Positions 26,438 to 35,731 are shown, counted from the stretch's first letter. The stretch: 64,000 bases of DNA from Gemmatimonadaceae bacterium (GCA_035606695.1 DATNEW010000019.1:62001-126000); one strand, 5' to 3'. The notes: a model not told the origin generated them from the sequence alone. Program-made: numbers and translations.

Positions 26438-27527
26438 AGCGCGCACGCGCCGCCTGTCGGCGCTCGCCGACGGGCTGACGGCCGCGCATGTCGACGGGTT
26501 GCTCGTCACGAGCCTCGCGAACATTCGCTATCTCACCGGATTCTCCGGCTCGAGCGCGCTGTTGTTCGTCACGCCGCGCGACGTCGTGCTCATCACGGAT
26601 TTCAGATACCAGACGCAGATCGCCGAGGAAGTTGGCGGTCTCGCGCGGATCAGCATCGAGGCGCAAAGCCTGTGGACGGGGCTGTGGCGCGAGCTGTCGC
26701 AGCTGTCGCAGCAGTGGAACCTCGAGGTGGCCGGCTTCGAGTCGAGCCACTTGTTGCATCGCGATTTTCAACGGTTGCTCGAGGCCGGGGCGCGATGGCA
26801 GTGGCGGCCGACAGTCGATCTCGTCGAGACGTTGCGCGAACGAAAGGATGCCGGCGAGCTGGCGTTGATCGAAGCGGCGAATGGCATCGCGACTCGCGCG
26901 CTCGAACGAACGATGCCGCAGGTGAAAGCGGGCATGTCGGAGCTCGAGGTCGCGGGCGCGCTCGAGAAGGCGTTGCGCGACGAAGGCAGCGAAGGATTTC
27001 CATTTCCATCCATCGTCGCCTCCGGTCCACGCTCGGCGCTTCCGCATGCGCGGTCGTCCGCACGCGCGCTCGAGCGAGGCGATTTTCTGCTGTTGGATTT
27101 CGGCGCGGAGACCAAGGGCTACTGTGCCGACGTGACGCGGACGTTCGTGGTGGGCAAGGCCGACGACGAGCAGCGCGAGGTGTATGACGTCGTGCGCACC
27201 GCGAACGAAGCGGCCGCGCACCGGGTTCACGCCGGGATGACCGGCCGGGATGCCGATGCCATCGCGCGCGACTACATTGAGCAGCGCGGCTATGGCGATC
27301 TGTTCGGCCACAGCCTGGGACATGGACTGGGATTGGAAGTGCACGAAGCGCCGCGGCTGGCACGGACGGCCGAAGGCGCGTTGGCCGAAGGCGCAGTGGT
27401 GACAATCGAGCCGGGGATCTATCGGCCCGGCTGGGGCGGTGTTCGCATCGAGGACGACGTGTTCCTCGGCCCCGGCGGCCCGACGATCCTCACGAGATTC
27501 ACGCGCGAGCTCATCGAGCTCGGGTGA
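26430..27527 (+). CDS. M24-family Xaa-Pro aminopeptidase/dipeptidase
   Basis: A 365-residue metallopeptidase that removes N-terminal residues next to proline. GTG 26430, overlapping the aroQ stop by 8 nt, gives the normal N-terminus (RRLSALADGL). An N-terminal creatinase-like domain (about 1-125) precedes the pita-bread catalytic domain; the metal ligands are visible in LLLDFGAETKGYCADVTRTF (two Asp), HSLGHGLGLEVHE (His) and VTIEPGIY (Glu) plus a final Glu near GVRIEDD. Specificity (PepP or PepQ type) is not certain. Confidence 0.92.
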   Translation: MPEARTRRLSALADGLTAAHVDGLLVTSLANIRYLTGFSGSSALLFVTPRDVVLITDFRYQTQIAEEVGGLARISIEAQSLWTGLWRELSQLSQQWNLEVAGFESSHLLHRDFQRLLEAGARWQWRPTVDLVETLRERKDAGELALIEAANGIATRALERTMPQVKAGMSELEVAGALEKALRDEGSEGFPFPSIVASGPRSALPHARSSARALERGDFLLLDFGAETKGYCADVTRTFVVGKADDEQREVYDVVRTANEAAAHRVHAGMTGRDADAIARDYIEQRGYGDLFGHSLGHGLGLEVHEAPRLARTAEGALAEGAVVTIEPGIYRPGWGGVRIEDDVFLGPGGPTILTRFTRELIELG

Positions 27528-27573
27528 CGGGTGCGCTGGCATCGCGTCGTTCGGCGCGACTCATTCGAGGCCT

Positions 27574-28077
27574 ATGATCGACTTACGCTACGTGAAGAAG
27601 CTGATCGAGATGATCGACGAATCGACCGTCGACTCGATCGAGATTACGTCGGACAAGGGGATGAAGATTCGCATCTCCAAGAGTCCGAATCAGCGCGGCG
27701 CGGTGCAGGTCGCCGCACCGATCCCGATGCCGGCCATGCTGCCGGCGGCGCCGCGCCTGTCGCCCGCCCAGGGCCTCGCCGCCGTCAGCGAGAGCGACGT
27801 GCCCGCGACGTCCGGTGAAGCGGCGAAGAGCGCGGGACTCGACGTCAAATCGCCGATGGTCGGCACGTTCTACAAGTCGCCCGAGCCTGGCGCGAAGGCA
27901 TACGTCTCCGTGGGCGATCGCGTGGCGAAGGGGCAGATCGTCTGCATCATCGAGGCGATGAAGATCATGAACGAGATCGAGTCGGAGTACGCCGGCGTGG
28001 TGAAGGAAGTGCTCGCGCAAGACGCGCAGCCGGTGGAATACGGCCAGGTGCTGTTCAAGATCGATCCGCATGGCTAA
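27574..28077 (+). CDS. accB: Biotin carboxyl carrier protein of acetyl-CoA carboxylase
   Basis: Carries biotin between the carboxylase and transferase sites of acetyl-CoA carboxylase (fatty-acid synthesis). ATG 27574 gives 167 residues and the typical start MIDLRYVKKLIEMI. An Ala/Pro-rich linker (about 50-80) precedes the biotinyl domain with EAMKIMNEIE; Lys130 is the biotin site. Its end overlaps pilT by 8 nt, and the expected partner accC follows pilT. Confidence 0.96.
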   Translation: MIDLRYVKKLIEMIDESTVDSIEITSDKGMKIRISKSPNQRGAVQVAAPIPMPAMLPAAPRLSPAQGLAAVSESDVPATSGEAAKSAGLDVKSPMVGTFYKSPEPGAKAYVSVGDRVAKGQIVCIIEAMKIMNEIESEYAGVVKEVLAQDAQPVEYGQVLFKIDPHG

Positions 28078-29251
28078 TCCGGCGCCCACCGCCGGCGATT
28101 CGGGCGCCGCGCCACCAGGCACCGCGCCGGCCGGCGGCATCAACTTCAAGATGGTGCTGCAGGAGATGATCCGCCGCAACGGATCCGACTTGCACCTCAA
28201 AGTCGGGCGTCCGCCGACGATTCGCGTGGACGGTGAGCTCGAGCCGCTCGAGCAGCCGCCGCTGCGTCCGGAAGATCTGAAGGGACTGGCAGAGCAGCTG
28301 ATGACGCCGCGGCAGGTGAAACAGTTCGCGGACGAAAAGGAGTGCGATTTCGCGATCGGCGTGCCGGGCATTGGCCGCTTCCGCGTGAACGTCTATCAGC
28401 AGCGAGGATCGCTCTGCTATGCCATGCGTGCCATTCCGTATCAGGCGCGCACGCTGGCCGAGCTGAATCTCCCCACGGTGCTCGAGGAGATCGCGATGAA
28501 GCCGCGCGGCCTCGTGCTGGTCACGGGGGTCACGGGCTCCGGCAAGTCGACGGCGCTGGCGGCGATGATCCAGCACATCAACGAGAATCGCCGCGCGAAC
28601 GTGATCACGATCGAGGATCCGATCGAGTTCCTGCACCGCGACATCAACTGCCACATCAACCAGCGCGAAGTCGGCACGGATACCGCCAACTTCGGCCAGG
28701 CGCTCCGGCGCGTGCTGCGTCAGGATCCGGACGTCATCCTCATCGGCGAAATTCGAGATCTCGAAACGCTGGATACGGCGCTCAAGGCGGCCGACACGGG
28801 CCACCTCGTGTTCTCGACGCTCCACACCATGGACGCCACGCAGACGATCAACCGCGTGCTGTCGTTCTATCCGCCGCACCAACAGGCCGAGGTGCGATTC
28901 TCGCTGGCGAGCGCGCTACAGGCGGTCGTCTCGCTGCGCCTGGTGCCGCGTGCCGACAAGCACGGGCGCATTCCGGCGGCGGAAGTGCTGATCAACACGG
29001 CGGCGGTCCGCGACAACATTCGCGACATGGAAAAGATGCTGAACATTCCGGATCTCATCAAAGAGGGCGCGGTGCAATACGGAATGCAGAGCTTCGATCA
29101 GTCGCTCATGCAACACTACTCGCGCGGCATCGTCTCGTACGAGAGCGCCGTCTTCTACGCCACGAGCCCCGCGGAGTTCGCGCTGCGCGTTCAGGGCGTG
29201 GCCGGCACGAGCGACAGCTCGTGGGCGGGATTCGAGGATCCGAACGGGTGA
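28070..29251 (+). CDS. pilT: Type IV pilus retraction ATPase PilT
   Basis: Hexameric ATPase that powers pilus retraction (twitching, DNA uptake). The 393 residues start with about 25 residues of Ala/Pro-rich extension and then match the family: the N-terminal PAS-like domain (SDLHLKVGRPPTIRVDG), Walker A GVTGSGKST at 153-161, the Asp box ITIEDPIEFLH, Walker B LIGEIRDLET and the His box LVFSTLHTMDA. The C-terminal 25 residues are variable. It overlaps accB and precedes accC, splitting the usual accB-accC pair. Confidence 0.93.
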   Translation: MANPAPTAGDSGAAPPGTAPAGGINFKMVLQEMIRRNGSDLHLKVGRPPTIRVDGELEPLEQPPLRPEDLKGLAEQLMTPRQVKQFADEKECDFAIGVPGIGRFRVNVYQQRGSLCYAMRAIPYQARTLAELNLPTVLEEIAMKPRGLVLVTGVTGSGKSTALAAMIQHINENRRANVITIEDPIEFLHRDINCHINQREVGTDTANFGQALRRVLRQDPDVILIGEIRDLETLDTALKAADTGHLVFSTLHTMDATQTINRVLSFYPPHQQAEVRFSLASALQAVVSLRLVPRADKHGRIPAAEVLINTAAVRDNIRDMEKMLNIPDLIKEGAVQYGMQSFDQSLMQHYSRGIVSYESAVFYATSPAEFALRVQGVAGTSDSSWAGFEDPNG

Positions 29252-29279
29252 GGACACATCGTACAAATCAGGGTTCTGT

Positions 29280-29393
29280 GTCATCCCGAGCGAGCGGAGC
29301 GAGTCGAGGGACCCCCGGCCCGACGGCGGAGCAGCGCACCGCTGAGACGGGGGTCCCTCGACTTCGGCGCTACGCGCCTTCGCTCGGGATGAC
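29280..29393. repeat. Intergenic palindromic repeat, copy D
   Basis: Runs from GTCATCCCGAGCGAGCGGAG to CTTCGCTCGGGATGAC with inner arms GTCGAGGGACCCCC and GGGGGTCCCTCGACT, and a core with GGCGGAGCAGCGCACCGCTGAGA. The core is the reverse complement of copy A's core, so this copy lies in the opposite orientation. It ends 11 bp before accC. Confidence 0.9.
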
Positions 29394-29404
29394 CACGACA
29401 TATC

Positions 29405-30760
29405 ATGTTTAATAAAGTTCTAATAGCCAATCGCGGAGAGATCGCGTTGCGCGTCATTCGCGCATGCCGCGAGCTGGGCGTGCAGACGGTGGCGGTCTAC
29501 TCCGAGGCCGATCGCGAATCGCTGCACGTGCGGTTCGCGGACGACGACGTGTGCATCGGTCCCGCCCCGGCGCGCGAATCGTACCTCAACATTCCGCGGC
29601 TGATCGCCGCGGCCGAGATCACCGGCGCGGATGCCATTCATCCCGGCTATGGATTTCTGGCCGAGAATGCCGAGTTCGCGGACATCTGCGCGGCGTCGAA
29701 GATCACGTTCATCGGACCGACGGCGGATCAGATCCGGGTGATGGGCGACAAGGCCGCCGCGCGCAAGGCGATGATGGCCGTCGGCGTGCCCGTCGTGCCT
29801 GGCACGCCGGGCGGCGTCGAGGACGTCGACGAAGCATTGGAGTTTGCGAAAAAGATCGGGTTTCCCGTCATCATCAAGGCGGCGGCGGGCGGCGGCGGCA
29901 AGGGCATGCGCGTCGCCAAGGATCCCGACGACTTCGCGCGGGCGTTTCAGCTCGCGCGGTCGGAAGCGCTCAGCGCGTTCGGCAACGGCGATGTCTACGT
30001 CGAGAAATACCTGGCGCGCCCTCGGCACATCGAGTTCCAGATCATGGGCGACAAGTATGGCACCGTGATCCATCTCGGTGAACGCGACTGCTCGGTGCAG
30101 CGCCGCCACCAGAAGCTGATCGAGGAAAGCCCCAGTCCCGCGATGACGCCCGATCTGCGCGCGCGCATGGGCCGCGACGCGGTCGCCGGCGCGAAGGCGA
30201 TCGACTACGTCGGCGCCGGCACGATCGAGATGCTGCTCGATGAAGACGGCTCGTACTTCTTCATGGAGATGAACACGCGCATCCAGGTCGAGCATCCCGT
30301 CACCGAGATGCTCACCGGCGTCGATCTCGTGAAGGAGCAGATTCGCGTCGCTGCCGGCGAAAAGCTGAGCATCACCGAGCTGCCGCCGCTCCGCGGCCAC
30401 GTCATCGAAGTGCGCGTCAACGCCGAAGATCCCGCGAGAAACTTTCAACCGTCGCCGGGAAAGATTCTGGCGTTTCATCCGCCGGGCGGTCCCGGCGTGC
30501 GCCTCGATACGCACGTGTACGACGGTTACACCGTCCCGCCGTTCTACGACTCGCTGCTCGCCAAGCTGATCTGCCAGGGACGCGACCGTGCGGAAGCGAT
30601 CGCGCGCATGCACGTGGCGCTCGATGGGTTTATCATCGAAGGTGTGACGACGACCATTCCGTTTCTCGCTCGTGTGATGCAGAACCCGCGCTTCATGGCG
30701 GGCGACGTGGACACGAAGTTCCTGGAGCGCGAGACGGAGCTGATGAAGGAACCCGTGTAA
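29405..30760 (+). CDS. accC: Acetyl-CoA carboxylase biotin carboxylase subunit
   Basis: ATP-grasp enzyme that carboxylates biotin on AccB. The 451 residues match the family. [20 protein letters not shown] is the N-terminal fold, the Gly-rich ATP loop is [11 protein letters not shown], the metal site includes [15 protein letters not shown], and [16 protein letters not shown] is the usual bicarbonate/biotin segment. There is no clear Shine-Dalgarno; the palindromic repeat ends just upstream. comB follows directly. Confidence 0.97.
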   Translation: MFNKVLIANRGEIALRVIRACRELGVQTVAVYSEADRESLHVRFADDDVCIGPAPARESYLNIPRLIAAAEITGADAIHPGYGFLAENAEFADICAASKITFIGPTADQIRVMGDKAAARKAMMAVGVPVVPGTPGGVEDVDEALEFAKKIGFPVIIKAAAGGGGKGMRVAKDPDDFARAFQLARSEALSAFGNGDVYVEKYLARPRHIEFQIMGDKYGTVIHLGERDCSVQRRHQKLIEESPSPAMTPDLRARMGRDAVAGAKAIDYVGAGTIEMLLDEDGSYFFMEMNTRIQVEHPVTEMLTGVDLVKEQIRVAAGEKLSITELPPLRGHVIEVRVNAEDPARNFQPSPGKILAFHPPGGPGVRLDTHVYDGYTVPPFYDSLLAKLICQGRDRAEAIARMHVALDGFIIEGVTTTIPFLARVMQNPRFMAGDVDTKFLERETELMKEPV

Positions 30761-31507
30761 GTGCGCGTCGACGTGTTCTTCGGCGGACAGACCGTGGCGC
30801 CGGCCGACGTCACCGGACGCGTCGTCGTCGTGATCGACGTGTTGCGCGCGTCGACCTCGATTGCCGCCGCGCTGACGAACGGCGCGCGCGCGGTCATCCC
30901 CTTCGAGACGTCGGAAGAAGCGGTCACGCGCGCGAAGGCGTTCGAGCGCCGCGACGTCAAGCTCGCCGGCGAACGCAAGATGCTCGCGATCCCCGGCTTC
31001 GACTTGGGCAACTCGCCGCTCGAGTTCACGCGCGAGGCCGTGGAAGGGAAGACGGTGCTGATGACGACCACCAACGGCACGCCCGCCATCGTGAACACGG
31101 CTGGCGCGCGCGACGTCGTCATCGGCTCCTACGTCAACTACACCGTGGTGCTGACCATGCTGCGTGCCGCGTTGCGCGGCGGCACGGACATCACCGTGGT
31201 GTGCGCGGGCCGCGAGCGCCAGTTCGCGCTCGAGGACGCGGGCTGCGCCGGCCGCTACGTCTACAACGTGTCGAAGCGGCTCACCAACGTGGAGCTCAAC
31301 GATGCGGCGCAGGCCTGCGCGCTCATCGATCGCAAATACGGCGAGCACGTGGACAAGCTCTTCGAGGCGTCCGAGCATGGACAAGCGTTGCAGAAGGCCG
31401 GCTTTGCGGACGACCTGGTGGCGTGCGCGACGGTCGATTCGTACCCGGTCATTCCGGTGTATCAGGATCGGCAGATCACGAAGGTCGGGCCCGAACGAGA
31501 ACGCTAG
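30761..31507 (+). CDS. ComB-family 2-phosphosulfolactate phosphatase-like protein
   Basis: A 248-residue protein of the ComB family, Mg-dependent phosphatases first known from coenzyme M synthesis (2-phosphosulfolactate to sulfolactate). VVIDVLRASTSIAAAL carries the conserved acidic residue and Arg, and TTNGTPAIVNTAGA and CAGRERQFALEDAGCAG are typical of the family. The GTG start abuts the accC stop. Other coenzyme M genes are absent here, so the true substrate in this bacterium is unknown. Confidence 0.83.
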   Translation: MRVDVFFGGQTVAPADVTGRVVVVIDVLRASTSIAAALTNGARAVIPFETSEEAVTRAKAFERRDVKLAGERKMLAIPGFDLGNSPLEFTREAVEGKTVLMTTTNGTPAIVNTAGARDVVIGSYVNYTVVLTMLRAALRGGTDITVVCAGRERQFALEDAGCAGRYVYNVSKRLTNVELNDAAQACALIDRKYGEHVDKLFEASEHGQALQKAGFADDLVACATVDSYPVIPVYQDRQITKVGPERER

Positions 31508-31591
31508 TCCGCCCATCACAAAACTGATTTGATGCTCGCCGCGCGTTGAAAAAAACGTTCGCGACGCTGGCGCGTCATCCGTTGAGCGCCG

Positions 31592-34114
31592 GTGTCTGAC
31601 ACGATTTCGACCGAACGGCCCAGGATCCCGAACCACATGACGTCGATTCAACTTCCCAACGCAAAGGATCAGCGCATCGCGGCCCTCAAGCGCGAGATCC
31701 TTGGCAGCGGGCTGCTGCTGTTCGCGGTTTTTCTCGCGGGCGCGTTCGGTGTGCTCGCGCTCGCGGAGCTTCACTCGGGCGTGAGTGTCGAGGCGAGCGT
31801 CGGAGTCGTTGGAACCTGGTTGGCGCAACCGCTCGTGACGTTCTTCGGATGGCCCGCGGCGGTGCTGGTTCCGCTCGCGCCCGCGGTGCGCGCGCTTCGG
31901 TTGTTCGGCCGCCTCGAATCCGAAACCGATCGCTCGTGGATGATCTTCTTCGCGGGAATGGCCACGGTCCTGCCGATCGCCGTGGCACTCGCGACCCCCG
32001 CGCCGACGCCCGGACTGCCGAGTCTCGCGGCGGGTCTGTGGGGTGAGTTGATCGCCGGCTGGTGGACCAGCTGGTTCGGAATTTTTGGCGCCTGGGTGGT
32101 CGTGGCGCTTGCGACCTCGGTGCTGATGGCGGCGACGCTGGCGTGGAATCCCGTGCGCGCATTGATCGGACATCGGAAGGCGGCGGCCGTCGTCGCAGGC
32201 GTGCCCGAGCTCGCGGACGAAGATGCGGACGCGGCGCCGAAGAAGCGGCGGAAGCGCGAACCGAAGGCGGACGACGGGGCGGCCGCTGCCTCAGCCGGCG
32301 ACACGTTGGCGATGATGCTCGAGCCGTCGCCCGAGGAAATGCCCGCCATCGATCCGTCGCTCATGTCAGGCATGTCACACATGGCCGACGGCGCGGTCGC
32401 GATGCTCGACGATCCGGCCACCGAATCACGCGGCGTCGATCGAAAGCGGAAGAGAAAGTTGAGCAAGGCCGAGGCGAGCGCGGAGCACGATGCGGAGATC
32501 AAAGCGGCGATCGATGCGACCGAGCACTTCGATCTGTCGGGCGACGCGCTGCCGTCGCCCGAGCTCCTGAGCGAAGTGCCGCCCAAGAACAAGGACGCAT
32601 CGAACCGCGAGCTCGACGCGATGGGCGTCAAGCTCATGGATGCGCTGCGGACGTTCCGCGTGGATGGAGAGCTCGTCGGCCGCACGACGGGGCCGGTAGT
32701 GTCGCAGTTCGAGGTCGAGCCGGCGCCGGGGGTGAAGGTGCGGCAGTTCGCCAACCTGTCGAACGATCTGGCGCTCGCCATGCGCGCCGCGTCGATTCGC
32801 ATCGTGGCGCCGATCCCGGGGCGGGGCGCGGTGGGTGTAGAAGTTCCTAATCCAATTTCTGAAATAGTAGCATTTCGTGAATTAATCGAAGCGCGCGACT
32901 TCGCCGGCGCCCGCGCGGCGCTGCCCATCGCGCTCGGCAAAGACCTCGAGGGGAAGCCCGTCGTCGCCGACCTGGCGAAGATGCCGCACCTGCTCATTGC
33001 CGGCGCCACGGGCTCCGGCAAGTCGGTGTGCGTCAACACCATCATCACGAGCCTCGTCTACCGCCACACGCCGCGCACGCTGCGCTTGCTGATGGTCGAC
33101 CCGAAGATGGTCGAGCTCTCGGTGTACAACACGCTGCCGCACCTGCGCCACAAGGTGATCACCGACAACCGCGACGCGGCGTCGGTGCTCAAGTGGGCCG
33201 TGATGGAAATGCAGGAGCGCTACGAGTTGCTCGCCGCGAACGGCTGCCGGAACATTCAGGAATTCAACAAGCGCGTGCAGGCCCATGCCGACGGGGAAGG
33301 CACGGCGCTCAAGATGCCGAAGCGCGCCGACGTCGCGTTCGAGGACACGACGTACAAGGGCAGCATTTTGCCGTACATCGTCGTCATCATCGACGAGATG
33401 GCGGACCTCATGATGACGGTGCAGGGCGAAGTCGAGACGCCGATCGCGATGCTCGCGCAGAAGGCGCGTGCGATCGGGATTCATCTCATTCTCGCGACGC
33501 AGCGGCCGAGCGTGAACGTCATCACGGGCTTGATCAAGGCGAACTTCCCGAGTCGCATTGCGTTCCGCGTGGCGTCGCAAGTCGACAGCCGCACGATCAT
33601 CGACGGCGCGGGCGCGGAAATGCTGCTTGGCAACGGCGACATGTTGTTCATTCCACCGGGCAAGTCCGAACCGTCGCGGTTGCAGGGCGCGTATCTCTCG
33701 AGCGAAGACACCGAGCACCTGATGGCGTGGTATCAGGGCGTGCGCGATGCCAAGCGGGCGGCGCTCGCCGCGCAGGGCCTCGTGCTCGAGGAGCCGCTCG
33801 AGGTCGAGCCGGACATTCTCGACCAGGTGCGCGCGAAGGAAGCGCTCGAGGCAGGCAGTGCCGATGGCGAGGGCGCGGCCGACGCGAGCGATCGCGACAA
33901 GCTGTTCCGCGAAGCGGCTGAAGTCGTCGTGCAGAACCAGCAGGGGTCGACGTCGCTGCTGCAGCGGCGCCTCAAGGTCGGCTATGGGCGCGCGGCGCGC
34001 ATCATCGATCAGCTGCATGCGGCGGGCGTGCTCGGGCCGCCGGACGGTCCCAAGCCGCGCGACGTGCTCGTCGGGCTTGATGAGGTGGATCGCATCTGTG
34101 GGCTGCGTGCGTAA
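31592..34114 (+). CDS. ftsK: DNA translocase FtsK/SpoIIIE
   Basis: Hexameric motor that clears and resolves chromosomes at division. The 840 residues have four membrane spans (about 30-190), an acidic/Arg-rich linker, then the alpha/beta motor with Walker A GATGSGKS (471-478), Walker B IIDEMADLMM and LATQRPSVNVITGLIK, and the C-terminal gamma winged helix (SLLQRRLKVGYGRAARIID) that binds KOPS-like sites. GTG 31592 is used; an ATG at 31637 is possible. It is an 840-residue, short-linker type. Confidence 0.93.
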   Translation: MSDTISTERPRIPNHMTSIQLPNAKDQRIAALKREILGSGLLLFAVFLAGAFGVLALAELHSGVSVEASVGVVGTWLAQPLVTFFGWPAAVLVPLAPAVRALRLFGRLESETDRSWMIFFAGMATVLPIAVALATPAPTPGLPSLAAGLWGELIAGWWTSWFGIFGAWVVVALATSVLMAATLAWNPVRALIGHRKAAAVVAGVPELADEDADAAPKKRRKREPKADDGAAAASAGDTLAMMLEPSPEEMPAIDPSLMSGMSHMADGAVAMLDDPATESRGVDRKRKRKLSKAEASAEHDAEIKAAIDATEHFDLSGDALPSPELLSEVPPKNKDASNRELDAMGVKLMDALRTFRVDGELVGRTTGPVVSQFEVEPAPGVKVRQFANLSNDLALAMRAASIRIVAPIPGRGAVGVEVPNPISEIVAFRELIEARDFAGARAALPIALGKDLEGKPVVADLAKMPHLLIAGATGSGKSVCVNTIITSLVYRHTPRTLRLLMVDPKMVELSVYNTLPHLRHKVITDNRDAASVLKWAVMEMQERYELLAANGCRNIQEFNKRVQAHADGEGTALKMPKRADVAFEDTTYKGSILPYIVVIIDEMADLMMTVQGEVETPIAMLAQKARAIGIHLILATQRPSVNVITGLIKANFPSRIAFRVASQVDSRTIIDGAGAEMLLGNGDMLFIPPGKSEPSRLQGAYLSSEDTEHLMAWYQGVRDAKRAALAAQGLVLEEPLEVEPDILDQVRAKEALEAGSADGEGAADASDRDKLFREAAEVVVQNQQGSTSLLQRRLKVGYGRAARIIDQLHAAGVLGPPDGPKPRDVLVGLDEVDRICGLRA

Positions 34115-34892
34115 CGTGGGTTACGCGGGTAACGTCCGTACGCTGCGTGAATCGCTTGCGGTTACCGGCGCGTTGATCGCGTCGCTCGCGTTCGGCGGTG
34201 CGACGCATTTGCTGCGCGCGCAGAATACGCCGGTGAACGCGAGCGCCCTTCGTGCCGGGCAGTTCGTCTACGACAACACGCTCGAGCGCGACGTCAGCAC
34301 CACCCACATCGGCACGCGCGCCGTCTCGGTGGCCCTCGGCACGTATGCGGGGAGTTCAGTGTGGGTGCTCGCCGAAACGCGCACGCTGGACGCGGGCGGC
34401 GTCTCGACGGACTCGCTGTTCACCGACACGACGACGCTGCGCCCGTTGCATTGGAGCTCGGTCATCGGCGCCGCGCGATTGCTGGTCGAGTTTCGCGGTG
34501 ACAGCGCGTATGGCGGTACGAGTGGGCCTCCGGGTCGCCATTCGCTCGTGACGGGAATTCCGCGCGGTACGATCGTCAGTGCGGCGCAGCTGGAGACGAT
34601 CCTGCGACTCGTTCCGCTTCAGCCGGCGTGGGAGGATTCCGCCAGTACGCTCTTCGTGACGCTCGGCTCGACGATGGTGTTGCCGACGCGGATGGCGGTG
34701 ATTGGCGAGGATCGCGTGCGCGTGCCGGCGGGCCAGTTCGATTGCTGGGTGGTGTCCGTGCGTGCGGCCGACGCGACGCGCGGGCTGTACTGGGTCACCA
34801 AGCGCGACCCGATCGTGGTGCGGAGCGCGCTCGACGTGCCGGCGATGGGCGGGGCGCAGTTCGTGTCGGCGCTGAGTCGGATTGGGCGCTGA
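34107..34892 (+). CDS. Secreted protein of unknown function (DUF3108-like)
   Basis: About 260 residues with a hydrophobic signal segment ending near LLRAQ. Start is uncertain: GTG at 34098, 34107 or 34116; 34107 overlaps the ftsK stop. After the signal, beta-rich sequence runs on, with LRAGQFVYDNTLERD, RTLDAGGVSTDSL and a late Phe-Asp-Cys stretch (VPAGQFDCWVVSV) that is reminiscent of DUF3108 periplasmic proteins. It occupies the place where lolA often follows ftsK, but I see no LolA signature. Confidence 0.65.
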   Translation: MRNVGYAGNVRTLRESLAVTGALIASLAFGGATHLLRAQNTPVNASALRAGQFVYDNTLERDVSTTHIGTRAVSVALGTYAGSSVWVLAETRTLDAGGVSTDSLFTDTTTLRPLHWSSVIGAARLLVEFRGDSAYGGTSGPPGRHSLVTGIPRGTIVSAAQLETILRLVPLQPAWEDSASTLFVTLGSTMVLPTRMAVIGEDRVRVPAGQFDCWVVSVRAADATRGLYWVTKRDPIVVRSALDVPAMGGAQFVSALSRIGR

Positions 34893-35168
34893 ACGGCGGA
34901 AAACCAACAGGGCGCACGCGGACTGACGCTGGCACTTCGCGGGCTCACGCGGACAACACCAGGAACTACGACACGACCACACCACAACACCAAAAAATCA
35001 GAGCAGTGGAGCGTCGTGGGGCTGCAAGAGTGCGTCTCTCTTGCGGCTTTTTTTTTCTGCACTGGTTGTGCTGCGACTTCCGCCGTTACGCCGTTTCTGG
35101 TGTCGTCCGCGTGAGCCCGTGCCGTGTCCGCGTTCGTCCGCGTGCGCCCTGGTTGTTTCCGCCGTGCC
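34893..35168. repeat. Large imperfect palindrome between ftsK-linked gene and yraN
   Basis: The left arm (about 34893-34990, starting ACGGCGGAAAACCAACAGGG) matches the reverse complement of the right arm (about 35064-35168) with many shared blocks, such as AGGGCGCACGCGGAC, GGGCTCACGCGGAC and ACACCAG. A terminator sits at the apex. The rest of this 353-bp gap (34893-35245) holds no gene I can support. Confidence 0.78.
35021..35056 (+). terminator. Rho-independent terminator at the palindrome apex
   Basis: GCTGCAAGAG (35021-35030) pairs with CTCTTGCGGC (35038-35047) with a single G-T wobble, loop TGCGTCT, followed by nine T residues. It would end transcription from ftsK and the secreted-protein gene. 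Confidence 0.88.
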
Positions 35169-35245
35169 CACCGACGCGCAATGATTTGGTTCGCGGTGCG
35201 CTGCTTCGGTGATGCGTTCGACGATCGCCACGCGAGATTCGCCCC

Positions 35246-35620
35246 ATGTCAGCGGCCAGGCAGCAATTCGGAGAGCTGGGCGAGCGGATCGCGGAGCGGT
35301 GGCTTCGGCGTCAGGGCTGGCGCGTGGTACAGCGCCGGTTCCGGAACGGCCACCGCGACATCGATCTCGTGGTCGAACGGGAAGGGACGGTGGCGTTCGT
35401 CGAGGTGAAGGCGCGCAAGGGCAACTCGTTCGGGGATCCGGTCGAGGCCGTCAACTGGACCAAGCAGCGTGAATTGGTCCGGTCGGCGTCGGTCTGGATC
35501 GACCGCCACGGGCGCCCGAGCGAGGTCTACCGCTTCGACGTGGTCGGGGTGCTGGTCGAAGGCGAACGCGTGCGTATTCGACACGTCCCGAACGCATTTT
35601 CACTTCCAATTTCGGCTTGA
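35246..35620 (+). CDS. YraN-family (UPF0102) endonuclease-like protein
   Basis: A 124-residue member of the YraN/UPF0102 family, small proteins with an endonuclease-like (PD-(D/E)XK) core. The active-site signature is visible: GERIAERWLRRQGW, then RNGHRDIDLVV (Asp) and VAFVEVKARKG (Glu-x-Lys). The stop codon overlaps the -35 box of the recA promoter. Its nuclease role is inferred from fold, not shown. Confidence 0.92.
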   Translation: MSAARQQFGELGERIAERWLRRQGWRVVQRRFRNGHRDIDLVVEREGTVAFVEVKARKGNSFGDPVEAVNWTKQRELVRSASVWIDRHGRPSEVYRFDVVGVLVEGERVRIRHVPNAFSLPISA

Positions 35621-35645
35621 ATAAGAGACGGGGGTTTCGTATTTT
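35617..35645 (+). promoter_or_regulatory. Promoter of recA
   Basis: TTGAAT at 35617-35622 (overlapping the yraN stop) and TATTTT at 35640-35645, spacer 17 bp. It predicts a leader of about 80 nt before ATG 35732. No E. coli-type (CTGTN8ACAG) or GAACN4GTTC LexA box is seen around it. Confidence 0.6.
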
Positions 35646-35731
35646 ATTCGGGTATCGAAGCGACCGCTTTCCCGGTACGATTACGCTGCACGGCCAGAGC
35701 GGACTACAACTAACCGAGAGGATGTGAGATA

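Noticed and set aside
31508-31591. Promoter before ftsK
   Set aside because: TTGATG is present but no -10 at a usable distance.
29420-32173. 917-codon minus-strand frame opposite accC, comB and ftsK
   Set aside because: Spans three real genes in opposite orientation with Arg/His-rich low-complexity translation; an artefact of high third-base GC.
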